Shown here in pieces: positions 1-11,093 of a stretch of 64,000 nt of DNA (the first letter of the stretch is position 1; the number at the start of each line of letters is the position of its first letter). The notes beneath the pieces are model-generated. The model did not search any database. It was not told the origin of the DNA and saw nothing but the letters and a program-made list of their open reading frames with translations. The stretch lies in the NCBI RefSeq assembly GCF_963678975.1, contig NC_089281.1, positions 6,597,277 to 6,661,276 of the forward strand, given 5' to 3'. The position numbers and the translations under genes are program-made. The DNA comes from Dysidea avara (lineage: Eukaryota; Porifera; Demospongiae; Dictyoceratida; Dysideidae).

Positions 1-1263
1 GGAAACAAGGGAACAGCTGGAAGTTGTGAAACAAGGAAGGTTTCCGGCTATCCTGCAGATATAATAGTGGACATCTAATCCCTATAGACTGAAAAGTAGG
101 AATTAGATGTCCACTAGTATATCTGTAGCGTAAGCAATCAATTACCGACACCCTTATTACCACGGAACGTACCTTCCACTGTAAACATTCCTCAGGCACA
201 AATTTTGACAGAGGTATTCCCCTAGATATCGTCCTTCTGTGCCTTAAGTTTGATGTCAATAGCTGCCTTCCCTGACCAGTAACAGACGAAAAGGTGCAGA
301 GTCAAAATAACCGATTACCGGAACTCACATACACTTGTGTGCTTCAATTACCAGAACAATATCTAACTACCAACAAAAGGTTATTCCTAAAGCCATCAAA
401 ATTTTGACAAAACTCCCACATAATTGTGAGTGCCTAACGGACACCCATGCAAAATTTTGGAACATCAGAATGCGTAATATAGGAGTTACGATTTTTAAAG
501 TAAAAATGTATGCACAAATTGCTTGATAACTGAACACACAATGATAATTTAACAGTTCTACAGTAACAAATAGTGGAACAACAAGGTCCCAACCAATTCT
601 AGATCATTCGCCATGCACTGTTCTTGATCTCTTGGTTTCAGATGTTTTTTAGGGATAGCATGGTAGCATACTTCATTTCCAGTGATGAAATTGAGTACCC
701 ATGCTTAACAGTTGGCCTGATGGTAGAACACTATTCTGGACTATATTCTCACCAACCTGTGCCTTCACCACAGCCACCATGTCATCTATGAACATGCCAG
801 TTCAACTGCCATGTTCGATGGTAGCTGTACCATGTTTATTCGTGGAAGTTTCATCGAATCCTGGCCTTCACTAAGGCTTGCCTTGTTTCTTTTATTGTTT
901 GGTGACTAACATTGAAGAAGAAATCAACAGTAGAGGGGTCTACTCTCTCAAAGTGATGGAGAACAAATACCACAGATGGCACAGGGTAAACTCACATCCA
1001 AATGCAGCTCCAAACCTACAGTACAGAAGTCAAACAAACTGTCCATTCCTTTATCAGTAGAATTATAACCCTCAACAAACATAAAACAGTCTTTGTCAAC
1101 CATTCCACTTCTTTGTACCACGGAATTCCACTGTTTTTATTAGTAAAATGCCCGTTTGATAGGCATGTGTTTCCAGTAATTGAGTCAATCAGATAAATGA
1201 TTGCTTACGCTAGGTATAGGCAACCTCCCTTGTTTCACAACTTTCAGCTGTACCCTTGTTTCC
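1..1263. mobile_element. Foldback (inverted-repeat) element, left end at window edge
   Basis: The first 40 bases recur in inverted orientation at about 1224-1263 (both contain the word CCTTGTTT or its complement, then GTTGTGAAACAAGG or its complement). A second inverted pair lies just inside: 117-138 (ending GCGTAAGCAATC) against 1197-1218 (GATTGCTTACGC). A separate small hairpin is seen at 67-114. The roughly 1-kb interior has no convincing coding region. This looks like a non-autonomous DNA transposon; the true left end and any target duplication may lie outside the window. Confidence 0.6.
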
Positions 1264-1386
1264 TTACTTTTTTGTTCTTTGATCCCTAATCCAGCTTAAA
1301 ATTCCTAACTTTTCCTTCTACTTGTTTGTTTACTTTTTTAATACACAATTATGACTACTGAATCCACGTGTACCACATTAAAAGAA

Positions 1387-2012
1387 AGAATGGCACCAGG
1401 CATTCCATAAAATAATTTTGCATCTGAATGCACACCCCAATAATCAATTACACACTGAAAAGTGAGGTGGCTATTACACTTCATTTGTAGCTATGCTCCG
1501 CTCATTACACAGTGTTACAAACGAAGAACAGTACAAGAAACTTCTCTGCAATGAATCTAGTCACTACGGAAAATGTGGGCGAAAGGAATGACACAGCCAG
1601 AGGGAAGTCGTATTGCACTATCGCAAATCGACACCTTGCGTTGTTGGTGAAAAGAACTGGAACACAAAGAAGGACAAAGATAAGTCCATGATATTGATAC
1701 GTGCATTGTACGTACTGCGAAAAGGTAGGTCTCGGAACGAAGTGACATTGAACAGTGAAAAAAATCGAGCCCGTAGCCTTACCTATTGTCAAGTTATGCT
1801 TGGCTGAAGGCATCAGTTAGTTAGTTAGTTAGTCAGAATAAAATTCTATTAAATAGAAAATTTTTAAAATTCCGTAGAAACTGGGTTTAGGGTCACTCTG
1901 AAGCCATTTTTGGCCTTGGCTATGAAGAAGGAAATTTGAGGCTGGTTTTAGGGTGAGCAAGCCCAAAACTGCATGATCCCTAATATATAGTACTACCGTA
2001 CTGTATGATAAA
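1387..2012. repeat. Dispersed repeat family A, copy 1
   Basis: This stretch is repeated, with many substitutions, at 28578-29260 in the same orientation, and its right part again at 31980-32185. Shared landmarks are a GGCACCAGGCATTCC-like start, a (TTAG)n run near 1819, and an ending around the TACTACCGTACTGTAT motif. No intact reading frame is shared among the copies. The class of element is not clear. Confidence 0.75.
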
Positions 2013-2650
2013 CACAAGCTTGATTGTAATGCAGCTATACATGCTCAAGAAACTTCCATGAAGCCATGCTCACCATTTAGGAATACATTTTGCTGTCTGG
2101 AGATATGTTGAGCCATTCCTACTTATCAGGATTAATACATGCATGGCATTACCTTATTATATTGGGATTGAATGTTGCTGCTTTCCTTGTAGGCAACTAG
2201 TCTGATGGGCCCCACCCACTTGTAGGAATTGTGGCTGCCTTTACACTTATGTGGAGCCACACCCACTTATTGATCATTGTTTATGTGTTAAAATACTCTT
2301 TGTTGGCTGCCCATTTACTAGCTGTATATAAATTTTACTATTCTCTTTGCAAACGATCCTTCATATAGTGTAATAACATGCTATAAATGCAGCAGAGCTT
2401 GATAGTTGTGGACAACATCGTACCCTAAATTACAATGATTACTGTCTATGTCAAATCTAGTTCTTGACATATATGCGTCTCAAACTGAGTGGTGAGTTTG
2501 AGGTGAGCTAGGGTTGGAGGTAGGGTTGTAAGTGGGTCAGTACTACTGACCTGGTTGACCCACTGACCCAAACAGTAATCTTGGTGGGATCCAGATGTGA
2601 TAAACTTACCTTCATACAAGTAATGTGTTTGTAGTGCCATAGTACCTTTG
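2013..2650. other. No gene seen
   Basis: Non-coding AT-rich sequence. Short frames on the minus strand have no family resemblance and no splice-supported continuation. I see nothing further to annotate. Confidence 0.5.
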
Positions 2651-2651
2651 A

Positions 2652-3199
2652 TACCGTATAGCGGGTTATTTTCGAAACAGAAATTTTCGTACAAGAAGCA
2701 AAATCTGAATTTCGAAAGATTTTAATTTCGAAGAGTGCATATTTCGAAGTCCGGATGGATTTCAAATAAACGGAAATTCGTGTCACAAATTATGAAAATG
2801 CGTGAATGTTTGCCAAAAACTGTTACTGATGGAATAATCCCCATTCCTGTGCACTGGAGAGAAGACTGAGGGAGTCTCGGGTGGAGTGAACTCACTGGCA
2901 CGATCACGCTCCATCATAGCTAGCTCATATCACCATAGATTCTAGAGCAGACAGCATCAATTCCCATTCTGGATCACCTGTTTTTTGGTTATTGGTACAG
3001 TTACCCATTATCATCAGCAATACTGAGCTAAAACTCGAGGAATACGCGAACGAATCGCCGAAAGTTGGACGGTTGCTTTCACTTGTGGGAATTTATTTTC
3101 GAAAAACAACCGGACGTGGGAATTTATTTTCGAAGAGAAGGGCCTCTTCGAAATATCCGAAAATAAAAACCTTTCGAAAATTACCAGCTATACGGTAGT
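2652..3199. mobile_element. TIR element with TACCGTATAGC ends
   Basis: The left end reads TACCGTATAGCGGGTTATTT and the right end is its near-complement, ending GCTATACGGTA. The interior is rich in TTCGAA words near both ends. Ends of the form TA-C-N-GTATAG suggest a Tc1/mariner-like non-autonomous element with a TA target, but the superfamily is inferred from the ends only. A relative with similar ends lies at 58836-59041. Confidence 0.65.
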
Positions 3200-3975
3200 G
3201 CTGTAATAAAGCCATAAAAATTATGGGTGAGTAAATAAAATAGCAACTTTGTAAAGAAAATTATCCCAACTGTTGTCAATTGCCCTAGGGAACAAGATGT
3301 AGCTAGATGTCAAATTCCCAGTCAGTGTATGGGGTTCCACAGGACTGCATGCGGGTGGAGCTTGACAATGATTGGTGCATTATTCCCCACATACTCTAGG
3401 TTGTGGCCCAACTGTGCCTGATGGAGAAAGTTGCGGATCTACTATTTACCTAGAGAATTCCTAAAGCTTGTAAATTACCTCGTATTCAAGGACCTGGCTA
3501 AACACTTCTACTCTGCTGCTGACCTGGGGTAACTACATATACCTTACCATGTTGAGCATTAAATTGAAATATAGGTGTGTCAGCTTTCATGTGAGAGTGT
3601 AGCTGTGTGGCCAGGTCCTTTTGTGTTTCAGAGCAGACTGGCCACTAGCTACATCATAGATAGTAGAGCTATATGATTTCCATGGCTCTAGTATCTATGG
3701 CCATATTGATGCTGCATGGTGATGACTGATGAATAATTGTTTTTGCTTTAACGTTCATGACACAAGAAGTTTATCAGAGGATGTCTCACTTGCTTTCTGT
3801 GGTAATTCAGCCATCGTGTCTGCTACTTCTCATCCCACTGTTTCCTTGGTTAGCATATCTCCTGAACTCACTGTTTCAGCGTCAAGGGAACATCCAATTG
3901 ACCATAGCAATTCCCATACTCTCAATCTACTTGTACTTATAATCATCACTAAGATATGAAGTTTAAAAATGAATT
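3200..3975. other. No gene seen
   Basis: Unique-looking non-coding sequence. Two overlapping plus-strand frames near 3729-3959 have no splice context or recognisable domain and are not called. Confidence 0.45.
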
Positions 3976-3978
3976 AGG

Positions 3979-4153
3979 GATCCAAGTGATCAAAAGTAAT
4001 GAAACAAGAGATGAATGACGGTATTACAACATAGCTCGGTGAGAAAATCCCTACATTGGCATGCTATTTTGTTCAATCCCTAAGTAGGGATTTTCCCACC
4101 AAGCTATGCTGTAATACCATCATTCATCTCCTGTTTATTGCTTGGATTCATTT
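3979..4153. mobile_element. Hairpin MITE, family G
   Basis: Two arms of about 75 bp are inverted copies of each other: GATGAATGACGGTATTAC on the left against GTAATACCATCATTCATC on the right, joined by a short loop near 4060-4075. Half-copies of the same family lie at 9228-9330, and the perfect palindrome at 9102-9175 carries its GAAACAAGAGATGAAT core. No coding capacity. Confidence 0.8.
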
Positions 4154-4391
4154 TTTTAAATATACTAGTTTGCTTAGCTTTTTGTTATAGCATACAGCAA
4201 TATAAGTGTGACAGAGAGAGATCAACCATCATTATTGAATAATGGAACACACAAAAAACTACGTAAATGTGTCCTCAGTCACATGCGACTACCAAACAGG
4301 ATTAATGAATTAACACCTGTGTGGGCATGGCAAGGGAGTGTTGAAGAGAGCACAAAAATAAATAACTGCACATTAAACTACAAAGAAAGCC

Positions 4392-4640
4392 GGTTGTTCT
4401 ATTAGAGTGGCTGCTGTATTAGAGTATCTCGAGTCAGCTACCCCAGGATCTCATATCTTGGGAACACGTGAAGCGATTTTACTCAAATTTGATGTGTGGG
4501 CTATGGAATTTCCACAGCAAAAATCGTCTCATTTTGTAAAGGAAGCACAGAGCTACAAATGTATGAAAATCATGGTCAATATACTCACTGTGTGGCATGC
4601 TGGCTTCTTGGGTCGCGGTGTCTTGATATTTGAGTTACAC
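4392..4640 (-). repeat. Dispersed motif pair plus end of repeat family B
   Basis: Two copies of the window-wide motif (TGTTCTATTAGAGTGG and GTATTAGAGTATCTCGA) are followed by a fragment of repeat family B. The fragment ends with the word CTCACTGTGTGGCATGCTGG, as family B does at 39895-39920 on the same strand and in inverse at 33795 and 35198. Confidence 0.65.
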
Positions 4641-4678
4641 TGTAATATCACAAGCACAGTACCAAGAGTAAATAATGG

Positions 4679-4912
4679 AGAAGAGAGTATCTAACTTTGA
4701 ATTAGTCCATCAAAAATGAACCCGTTAGTACTAATTGTCCCTGTATTACCACATTTTAGCTATATTCATTTCAAAGAAGCAGGTGTCAATTGGTGACAAG
4801 GGCTACTGTCAAAACTCATTAGGCTTCTATTAAATGAACATAGGTAAAATGTGGTCATACAGGACAGGCTCATTTTTGATGGACTAGTACAGAGTTAGAT
4901 ACTTTCTTCTCA
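4679..4912. mobile_element. Hairpin MITE
   Basis: Arms of about 85 bp are inverted copies: AGAGAGTATCTAACTTTG at the left end, the complement of GAGTTAGATACTTTCTTCT at the right. The words CATCAAAAATGA and TCATTTTTGATG also pair. The loop is about 60 bp around 4790. No coding capacity. Confidence 0.75.
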
Positions 4913-6056
4913 ATTGTTTACCCTTGACAGTGCTATGGTTTAGCATATACATTAATTTGCATTTGGAAAATCTGGTGATAACAAGTTTGGCATACATTAG
5001 GGCTGTGCAATAATAGTAAATCCTATATCTTGATAAGTGACAAGTATTTTGTCTCGATAATGATGGGATGTTTTTAGTAAATATAGTTTTACGTATTTGT
5101 TGACATTGAGTTACATAGTGCTTTTTAAGTCAGAAATTTTATCCTTTTCCCAACTATAGCTTGACACCTTTCCACAAGTTTTCCATCTGATTATAAAGCC
5201 CTAGTGTACATGTACATGCAGTAGAACCTCCTTACAACAGTAAAATTTCAATCCCCCAACAGTTCCACCTATTATCTTCTGTCTAAGAAGTATCAAACAT
5301 TGTGCATATGGCCAGCACATTCGTGAGGTTGAGCATGCCACTTTTATACCCGTCACTGGGGGGTTAGTTCACAAAGCTACTATCTTTTGTAAGCTTCTGG
5401 CTTCTCCTTTGTTCACTAAGTAGGAAATAAGTATTCAGTAGTTTTAGGTTGGCTTCGTTGTCTGGGCTTCTCGTTGCTTCGATCAGCTTATCCAATGTAT
5501 TTGTGGGGCACGTTCTTCCATTGGTGTCTACACTAGGGCTCCACTGCTAATGGATGTAGTGAGAAGAGTGGAGTCCCACTTGTCTTAGTAATTATAATGA
5601 TTGGGGGCTGTCTCTTTGATGGCCCTTTGTTCAGTTGTCCAGCACATACCATCTTGTGCTGGGGGTGATTGGCAAGGGCAGTCCATCAAGCCCAGAGAAA
5701 AAAACCTAAATCAGCTGGTTCCAAAGTGTCTGTTATATCAGGGGCGTCAGAGTAAAATGAAAGTGGTGAGGTTCAGTCTGGGGATATGTCCCCCACATTA
5801 TGAGATGCTATTTGGAGGCTGTAGTACTGTTTGCAAGGTACTAGTTACAGGACACTGACCAAACAGCACCTTAATAATACCGTTTAACACTTAAACCTTA
5901 TCGTTTAAGTTGCACAATTATCCATGCTGGAAGGTTTGAAGGAGAAGAAGAAACTATGGCAACAAGAACTAGCTCAACAAGGTGATCATGTGATCTAGTG
6001 GGGTGTGTCTATAAAGAATGTTTTCAAAGCAACTAAGCTAAAGCTTAATATAACTA
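4913..6056. other. No gene seen
   Basis: Non-coding sequence. An 85-residue plus-strand frame at 5601-5858 has no motif, no acceptor and no family resemblance, and I do not call it. Confidence 0.45.
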
Positions 6057-6250
6057 GTAGTGTTGTAAACCGGTATGGAAAAAACAGTTATTAACCGGTA
6101 TTGTCTAGGTCAAGCCAATTATTGGCTAAGAAGCCTTAAACCGGTTTTGCCCACCCACTTGGTAGACCATAAATTACCCCTGCTGACAAGTGTTAACATC
6201 ATAACATAACCTCAAAGCATGTGTAAATATGTGATTGTAATAATTGTTAA

Positions 6251-7753
6251 GAGGGTAGGTAAACACAGTGAACCCGAGGATTCTGGACCGGGGGACCCGA
6301 GGACCCGATTCTGCTTGGAATTTTATACCCTTCACAATATTCTATACTAATACTAGGTACCTTTGCAAGTAGACTTGCATGACCAATCCACTTTTTCCCC
6401 TCGTCACAGTGTCTCACACGATGTTTAAACCAAGTAGAAATTATAAGTACCTCTGAAAAAGTGTCTGAAGCTGTAGGCCACTTGCCTGCTGCATAATGAG
6501 CATACTAGTCTATCATTTCAACTCGCTACTAAAGTTTGGAAACACTGTGCAAACAAATATTTATGGGAAATAGCGATTACTAGCTAAACAAGTTTCAGTC
6601 CAGCAGCTCGACATTCAACCAGACTTCATACATCGTGGTGTGTTTGCACAACGTTTTAGTAGCAAGTCAACATAATAGACTAGCAGGGGCAGATCTAGGA
6701 TTTATAAAAGGGGGAGGGGGGGGGGGGGGGGTTAACTCAAGGTACAGTGTACTAATCTCTTGGGTGGAGGTATGCAAAGCATGCTGGAACTATGGGGGGT
6801 CTGGGAGCATGCCCCCCCCCCAGGAAATTTTTGAAAAATAGATGCTAAAATACTGCAATTTGAAGACATTTTTCACATAAAATGCATATTTCTGCCTGTA
6901 GATATTTTATATACTGCCTTTGCAGCATTTGCTAATGGAAAGGTTTGGGTCGCCTATAGTACATTGGTCTGTTTAAAAGGCTTGTTCATCTACTTGTGTA
7001 GTTATTACCGGTACTGGTATACTTAATTCAGGTACATAATTTCCATTGAAAATGCTCTCAGATTCAATCTCGTATCATTCAAACTTCATAATTTTCCAGT
7101 TTCAACATTATTCTATCATACATGCAATTGTGAGAGGGTGCATCATGTGCTTGGTTGTCTGAACTTCAGGCAGATTTGGAAAAATTCCATAACAAAACCA
7201 ACCTTTATGCTTACACTGAATGTTCTATTAGAGTAGTTAGGTGACTGTTCTATTCGATCTTGTACACCTCCAATGCTGATCCGGATCCTTGTTGCATAAC
7301 CTTTAGCATAAATCCACTGATAATGCCTTGGGAAGATGTTTATAAAGTGGGTTTATGAGTATTTGTATTATTAGTGATCATATAATTATGCTAAGACAAA
7401 ATTTCATTATAATCCTCAACATATTGATCAAGTAAAGCCTAATAGTGAAGGGGGAGCTTCAGCCCCCAAAGCACACCCCCTAGATCCACCCCTGACTAGT
7501 ATGCTCATTGTGCAGCAGGCGAGTGGCCTATAAATGCAGTCAGCTGCAGACACTTTTTTCAGAGGTGCTTATAATTTCTAATTGGTTTAAACATCATGTG
7601 ATACACCATTACGAGGTGGATTGGTCATGCAAGTCTACTTGCAAAGATACCTAGTATAAGTATAGAATATTGTGAAGGGTATAAAATTCCATTCCAAGTA
7701 GAGTTGGGTCCCGGGTTGGTCCCCGGGTCCACTGTTTTTACCTACCCATTGTA
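6251..7753. mobile_element. Inverted-repeat element nested in the outer element
   Basis: A left arm (6251-6515) and right arm (7494-7753) are inverted copies about 260 bp long. Paired landmarks are GGGTAGGTAAACA against TGTTTTTACCTACCC, CTTGCATGACCAATCCAC against GTGGATTGGTCATGCAAG, and GAGCATACTAGTC against GACTAGTATGCTC. The arms enclose the 811-bp element at 6684-7494. Confidence 0.75.
6684..7494. mobile_element. TIR element CAGGGGCAGATCTAG, 5-bp duplication ACTAG
   Basis: Ends CAGGGGCAGATCTAG and CTAGATCCACCCCTG are inverted copies. The 5 bases ACTAG flank both ends (6679-6683 and 7495-7499). A G-run of more than 15 lies at about 6714-6731. The same family is seen at 22614-24541 (ends CAGTGGCGGATCTAGG, flanks GAATT) and probably as a fragment at 51330-51975. 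No transposase is present. Confidence 0.75.
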
Positions 7754-8149
7754 AGGCAGGATGTTGATGGTCACTTTGGTGGTACCACCCTAAGGCTTCC
7801 AAGAGGCATGTTGAGTATCATTATGTCTGCTAATTTACAGTCAGATAATAACCAGTCAATATCCAATTATTCATCTTCCAAGAACCGGTTTTGGTAACTC
7901 TGCAGGTTCATAGCACTACTACAGTGTATATTAAAAATTATCATATGGTACAGTAGTACTGTTTATGTGGGGATCGCCCCAAAAATTTCAAATGCCACCC
8001 AAAATTCTGCCTTTAAAAATCATCCTAGAGACATCTTACTCAATGAAATCACCTTTACGGAATAGTGCTAGTCCATATAATATAAAATACAGCATTAAAT
8101 ATAACAAAACACTTACAGGTGGCTAGATATAGAATTTTTAAAAACATCA

Positions 8150-8350
8150 CCATAACTCGAATTTTAGCCTGACTGCCTGACCACAGTCACAAGGCTAGAG
8201 GCCAAACGAAGCAGCACATGGTCACCATTTTATGCCACAATAACAACTCACCAGTGGGATGTGCCTTTTTTGGGGTTCTGAGAGTGTAGGCCCTCTGTAC
8301 CTTGTCTTTTCTTTTATCTCAATCAGACTGCTTGTCTTCTTCATCCAAAG
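8150..8350. repeat. Dispersed repeat family C, copy 1
   Basis: The block around CCACAGTCACAAGGCTAGAG and AACGAAGCAGCAC is repeated in the same orientation at about 17730-17890. No coding signal. Confidence 0.7.
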
Positions 8351-8555
8351 AAACCATATCGAGGCGTTAATTTTCCGTATCGACGTTTTCTTTCAGCAGC
8401 AAAATTAGGCACCACAGGATTATTTCATTTCATAAGTGTTTCAGTCCTGGCACTACTATAAGAGGTATTTAATTATATACTAGCTAGATATCTGCAACTT
8501 CGCGATTGGGATCCCGTTCGCGACCACACCCATTAAATATACATCTAGGTTGACT

Positions 8556-8878
8556 AATGCACCTATCAATGTTAAACCCCACTACCCCCCTCCCGGGCTT
8601 ACTAAGGGATCAGTGGGGGATTTTCGCCGATTTGATCAGAAATTTTGCCCCACTAGTGGGGCATTTGACCGTTCGAAATTTTAGGCGTTTGCTTTAGCTT
8701 GCGAGCTATGAGAATTGATCTGTTTCCTAAAGTTTATTCCAGCGACACTACATGGAGATTTGACCACTAGTTGTTCCCCAGTGGGTGGAGAATTTGATTT
8801 TTCAAAAAGTCAAATCCCCACCATTTCCCCCACTACGCCTGGGAGGGGGGAGGTGGGGGATAACATTGATAGGTGCAT
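8556..8878. mobile_element. GGGG-rich MITE with ATGCACCTATCAATG ends
   Basis: The ends TGCACCTATCAATGTTA and TAACATTGATAGGTGCA are exact inverted copies, continuing into C-rich/G-rich arms (CCCCTCCCGGGC against GCCTGGGAGGGGGG). The interior has further short inverted pairs around CCCCACTAGTGGGGC. A related element with ATGCACTTGTCAATTTC ends is at 21836-22206. Confidence 0.8.
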
Positions 8879-9101
8879 AATAGCGATAGACTATGGAGAC
8901 CACACTTCTTAACAATCTAGCTATTTACTTAACCGTACTTAACAGTAAACAAGGCCAGCTAGCTACTCACTCTTTGGTATAGTCTAACACAACAGTCATA
9001 TATGATATTCTAATAATATTTCTAATAGAACAGTCACAAGTTACACTGTAGCTAGTGTGCTACAAAAAAAACTAAACAAACTAGTATTTTAAATAATAGA
9101 A

Positions 9102-9175
9102 ATCTATGCAATAAAAAGTAGTGAAACAAGAGATGAATATTCATCTCTTGTTTCACTACTTTTTATTGCATAGAT
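9102..9175. repeat. 74-bp perfect palindrome
   Basis: Bases 9102-9138 and 9139-9175 are exact reverse complements with no spacer, centred on GATGAATATTCATC. The GAAACAAGAGATGAAT word matches the arm of the hairpin MITE at 3979-4153, so this is probably a minimal or collapsed copy of that family. Imperfect pairing continues outward to CTAGTATTTTAAAT and ATTTAAAAAAAACTAG. Confidence 0.9.
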
Positions 9176-9227
9176 CCCTACTTCATTTCTAAATTAGCAT
9201 TTAAAAAAAACTAGTTAATTTAAGAAT

Positions 9228-9330
9228 CAATTAGGGATCCAAGCAAGTGAATAAAAGAGATGAATGATGGTATTACAGCTAGCTTGGTAGGAAAATCCCT
9301 ACATTGGCTTAATCCCTACATACAGCAGTG
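9228..9330. repeat. Half copy of hairpin MITE family G
   Basis: The stretch from TTAGGGATCCAAGCAAG through GATGAATGATGGTATTAC to AAAATCCCTACATTGG matches the left arm of the 3979-4153 element. The second arm is missing. Confidence 0.65.
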
Positions 9331-9453
9331 TAGGAAACTACCTATCAACTCCCTCTTACTTAATGGAACTACCTGAACTTTGTGTGTAGGGCTGCATAAA
9401 CTGATTTTGTAGCATTTTTTTAAATCCATCAAACCATATGTCATAAATTTAAA

Positions 9454-9744
9454 TTAGCTGCTTGGTGACATTGATTTGAGCAGCTGCTGTCTTCTCGTCC
9501 TGAACCGCCATCCCTTTGATTTCAGCCCATGTTGATGTAGCCTTTGATATTCTTCATATAGTACTTCTTCCATAGCCCATCTCCGGGTATTCTGCATTCC
9601 TCCCAAAAGACACACATTTCCTTCCTTCTTACTGTCATGTATGTCCTTTTGACATTTGATCCATCGCAGAACAGTTCTCGTGTTGAGGTCAAATTTCTGA
9701 CACATGCGATACAACTTTCTTCTGTTAGTAGTATACCACCTCAA
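9454..9744 (-). pseudogene. Tigger/pogo-like transposase N-terminal fragment
   Basis: The 96-residue minus-strand reading shows an HTH-like stretch (NRRKLYRMCQKFDLNTRTVL, then RWI), a basic segment, then a second block with EEVLYEEYQRLHQHGL and KSKGW. This order (helix-turn-helix with NTRTVLRW, then a W..EE.LY.....L...G block) is what I know from DNA-binding regions of Tigger/pogo-type DDE transposases. No catalytic DDE domain follows within the window, so it is a fragment. Alternative: an exapted HTH gene. Two pogo-like MITEs (10872-11093, 41398-41570) show that such transposases have acted here. Confidence 0.5.
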
Positions 9745-9997
9745 AACGTGGAGCTTCTGCTCTCTGGTATAACTTCTCCTGGATTTCCACCTCCCACCAT
9801 GTTAAAATTAAAACAATGCGTGCGCTTAATAAACAGGTGTATAGCACAAGTATGCTATATGCACTTAATAGGCAATTAACCATGTGCTCCTATAGCCGGG
9901 GTCTACGATATACTAAGAAGACTTAGCTAACACTTTCCCTGTAACTTTGCAGAATAAAATTTGGACTACACAATCATAAATTACAGTGTGTCATTTA

Positions 9998-10659
9998 GCA
10001 TCTTATTATAGACAGGTAGGCCATTTAACATCAGCACCATCATTTACACTGCTGTACAAAACTTTAGTTCGACCGCACCTAGAGTATTGTGCCCCAATCT
10101 GGAGCCCTCATTTAGCAAAGGACATTGACGTACTAGAAAAGGTTCAAAGAAGGGCTACTAAGCTGATACCATCTATCTCTACACTATCTTATGAAGGTAG
10201 ACTTCAAGAACTAGATTTGCACTCACTTTTTTGTAGACGACAAAGAGGAGATCTAATTGAAGTGTTTAAGATACTAAACTCATACTATCAAATTGACCCA
10301 AAAGATATCTTTACATTACAACAAGACAGTGTTACCAGGGGCCATCCAATGAAACTTTTTAAACAAAGAATTTGCAGAAGCATTGGTCAACACTTTTTCA
10401 ACTTTAGAATAATCCAACAATGGAATGACTTATCTGACGAAGTAGTTCTGGCAAAAACAATATCTTCTTTCAAACACTCACTAGACCAATATTGGAGAGA
10501 AACTGGACATGGACATTGTCAAAGGCCTTTGGCCTATTAATCAATTTTGTATTTTAATTGTCCATTAAATAATAATAATAATAAAAATAATAATAATAAT
10601 AACATGCATCTTATAGATAGGCAGGCCATTTAACATGCATCTTATAGATAGGCAGGCCA
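9998..10659. repeat. Duplicated target site around the LINE insertion
   Basis: The segment at 9998-10031 (GCATCTTAT...CCATTTAACAT) recurs after the LINE tail at 10606-10636, and its first part again at 10637-10659. The copies differ by a few substitutions and a small indel. They bracket the LINE fragment and its AAT tail, as expected for an ageing target-site duplication, with an extra tandem duplication on the right. Confidence 0.7.
10032..10602 (+). pseudogene. 5'-truncated LINE, reverse transcriptase C-terminal end
   Basis: The reading frame ending at the stop at 10538-10540 codes for the C-terminal part of a non-LTR reverse transcriptase: YKTLVRPHLEYCAPIWSPH, then KDIDVLEKVQRRATKLI, and near the end QQWNDLSDEVV and SSFKHSLDQYW. 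These blocks are typical of the CR1/L2/Jockey-like group. The frame is open for about 170 residues with no stop. It can be read upstream to 9986, but residues before about 10032 are target flank, because that DNA is duplicated after the tail. A short 3' UTR leads into an (AAT)n-type tail at 10567-10602. The fingers and palm of the polymerase and the endonuclease are missing, so the copy is dead on arrival. Confidence 0.85.
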
Positions 10660-10871
10660 GTTGTTTCAACTCCAAATGAAAAGGTGCGAAAAGTTTTTAA
10701 CTGATAAGTGACTACTTACCAATACGTTATATCCAGTGTAATTTCCAGCAGCAGATCATGGCATCCTATAGAGTAAAGCTATTAGTGAGCTACACCATGT
10801 CCACATCAGTTTTCAAGTATAAAGGTCAGGAGCTTCTTTAACAGCTATCTTTGTAAATGCAAAGTACAATA

Positions 10872-11093
10872 CAGTGGAACCTCGATTATCCAAACTAATT
10901 GGGGGGGGGAGGGGTGTTCAGATAATCGAAAGTATGTAAGATCGAATATCCATACATTTATATACTGAGCTTTGCTCAACTACTCTAATAAAGCATACAC
11001 TTTTTAACAAAATACCCTAATTGAGCAGTCGATATGGTGTTCGGATAATCGAGAGTTCGGATAATCGGTGTTCGGATAATCGGTGTTCCACTG
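10872..11093. mobile_element. pogo/Tigger-type MITE
   Basis: The ends CAGTGGAACCTCGATTATCC and the complement of CGGATAATCGGTGTTCCACTG are inverted copies. TA flanks both sides (10870-10871 and 11094-11095). CAGTGGAACC ends with a TA target are typical of pogo/Tigger elements. 222 bp, non-coding, with a G-run near 10902. Confidence 0.85.

Larger units (their letters stand above)
6057..7919. mobile_element. Outer hAT-like element with nested insertions
   Basis: Outer ends are TAGTGTTGTAAACCGG on the left and the complement of TAGTGCTATGAACCTG on the right, a pattern common in hAT-type non-autonomous elements. Inside it lies a second inverted-repeat element (about 6251-7753, arms about 260 bp) and inside that a third one (6684-7494). 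I find no clean 8-bp flanking duplication for the outer element, so its superfamily is uncertain. Confidence 0.6.
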
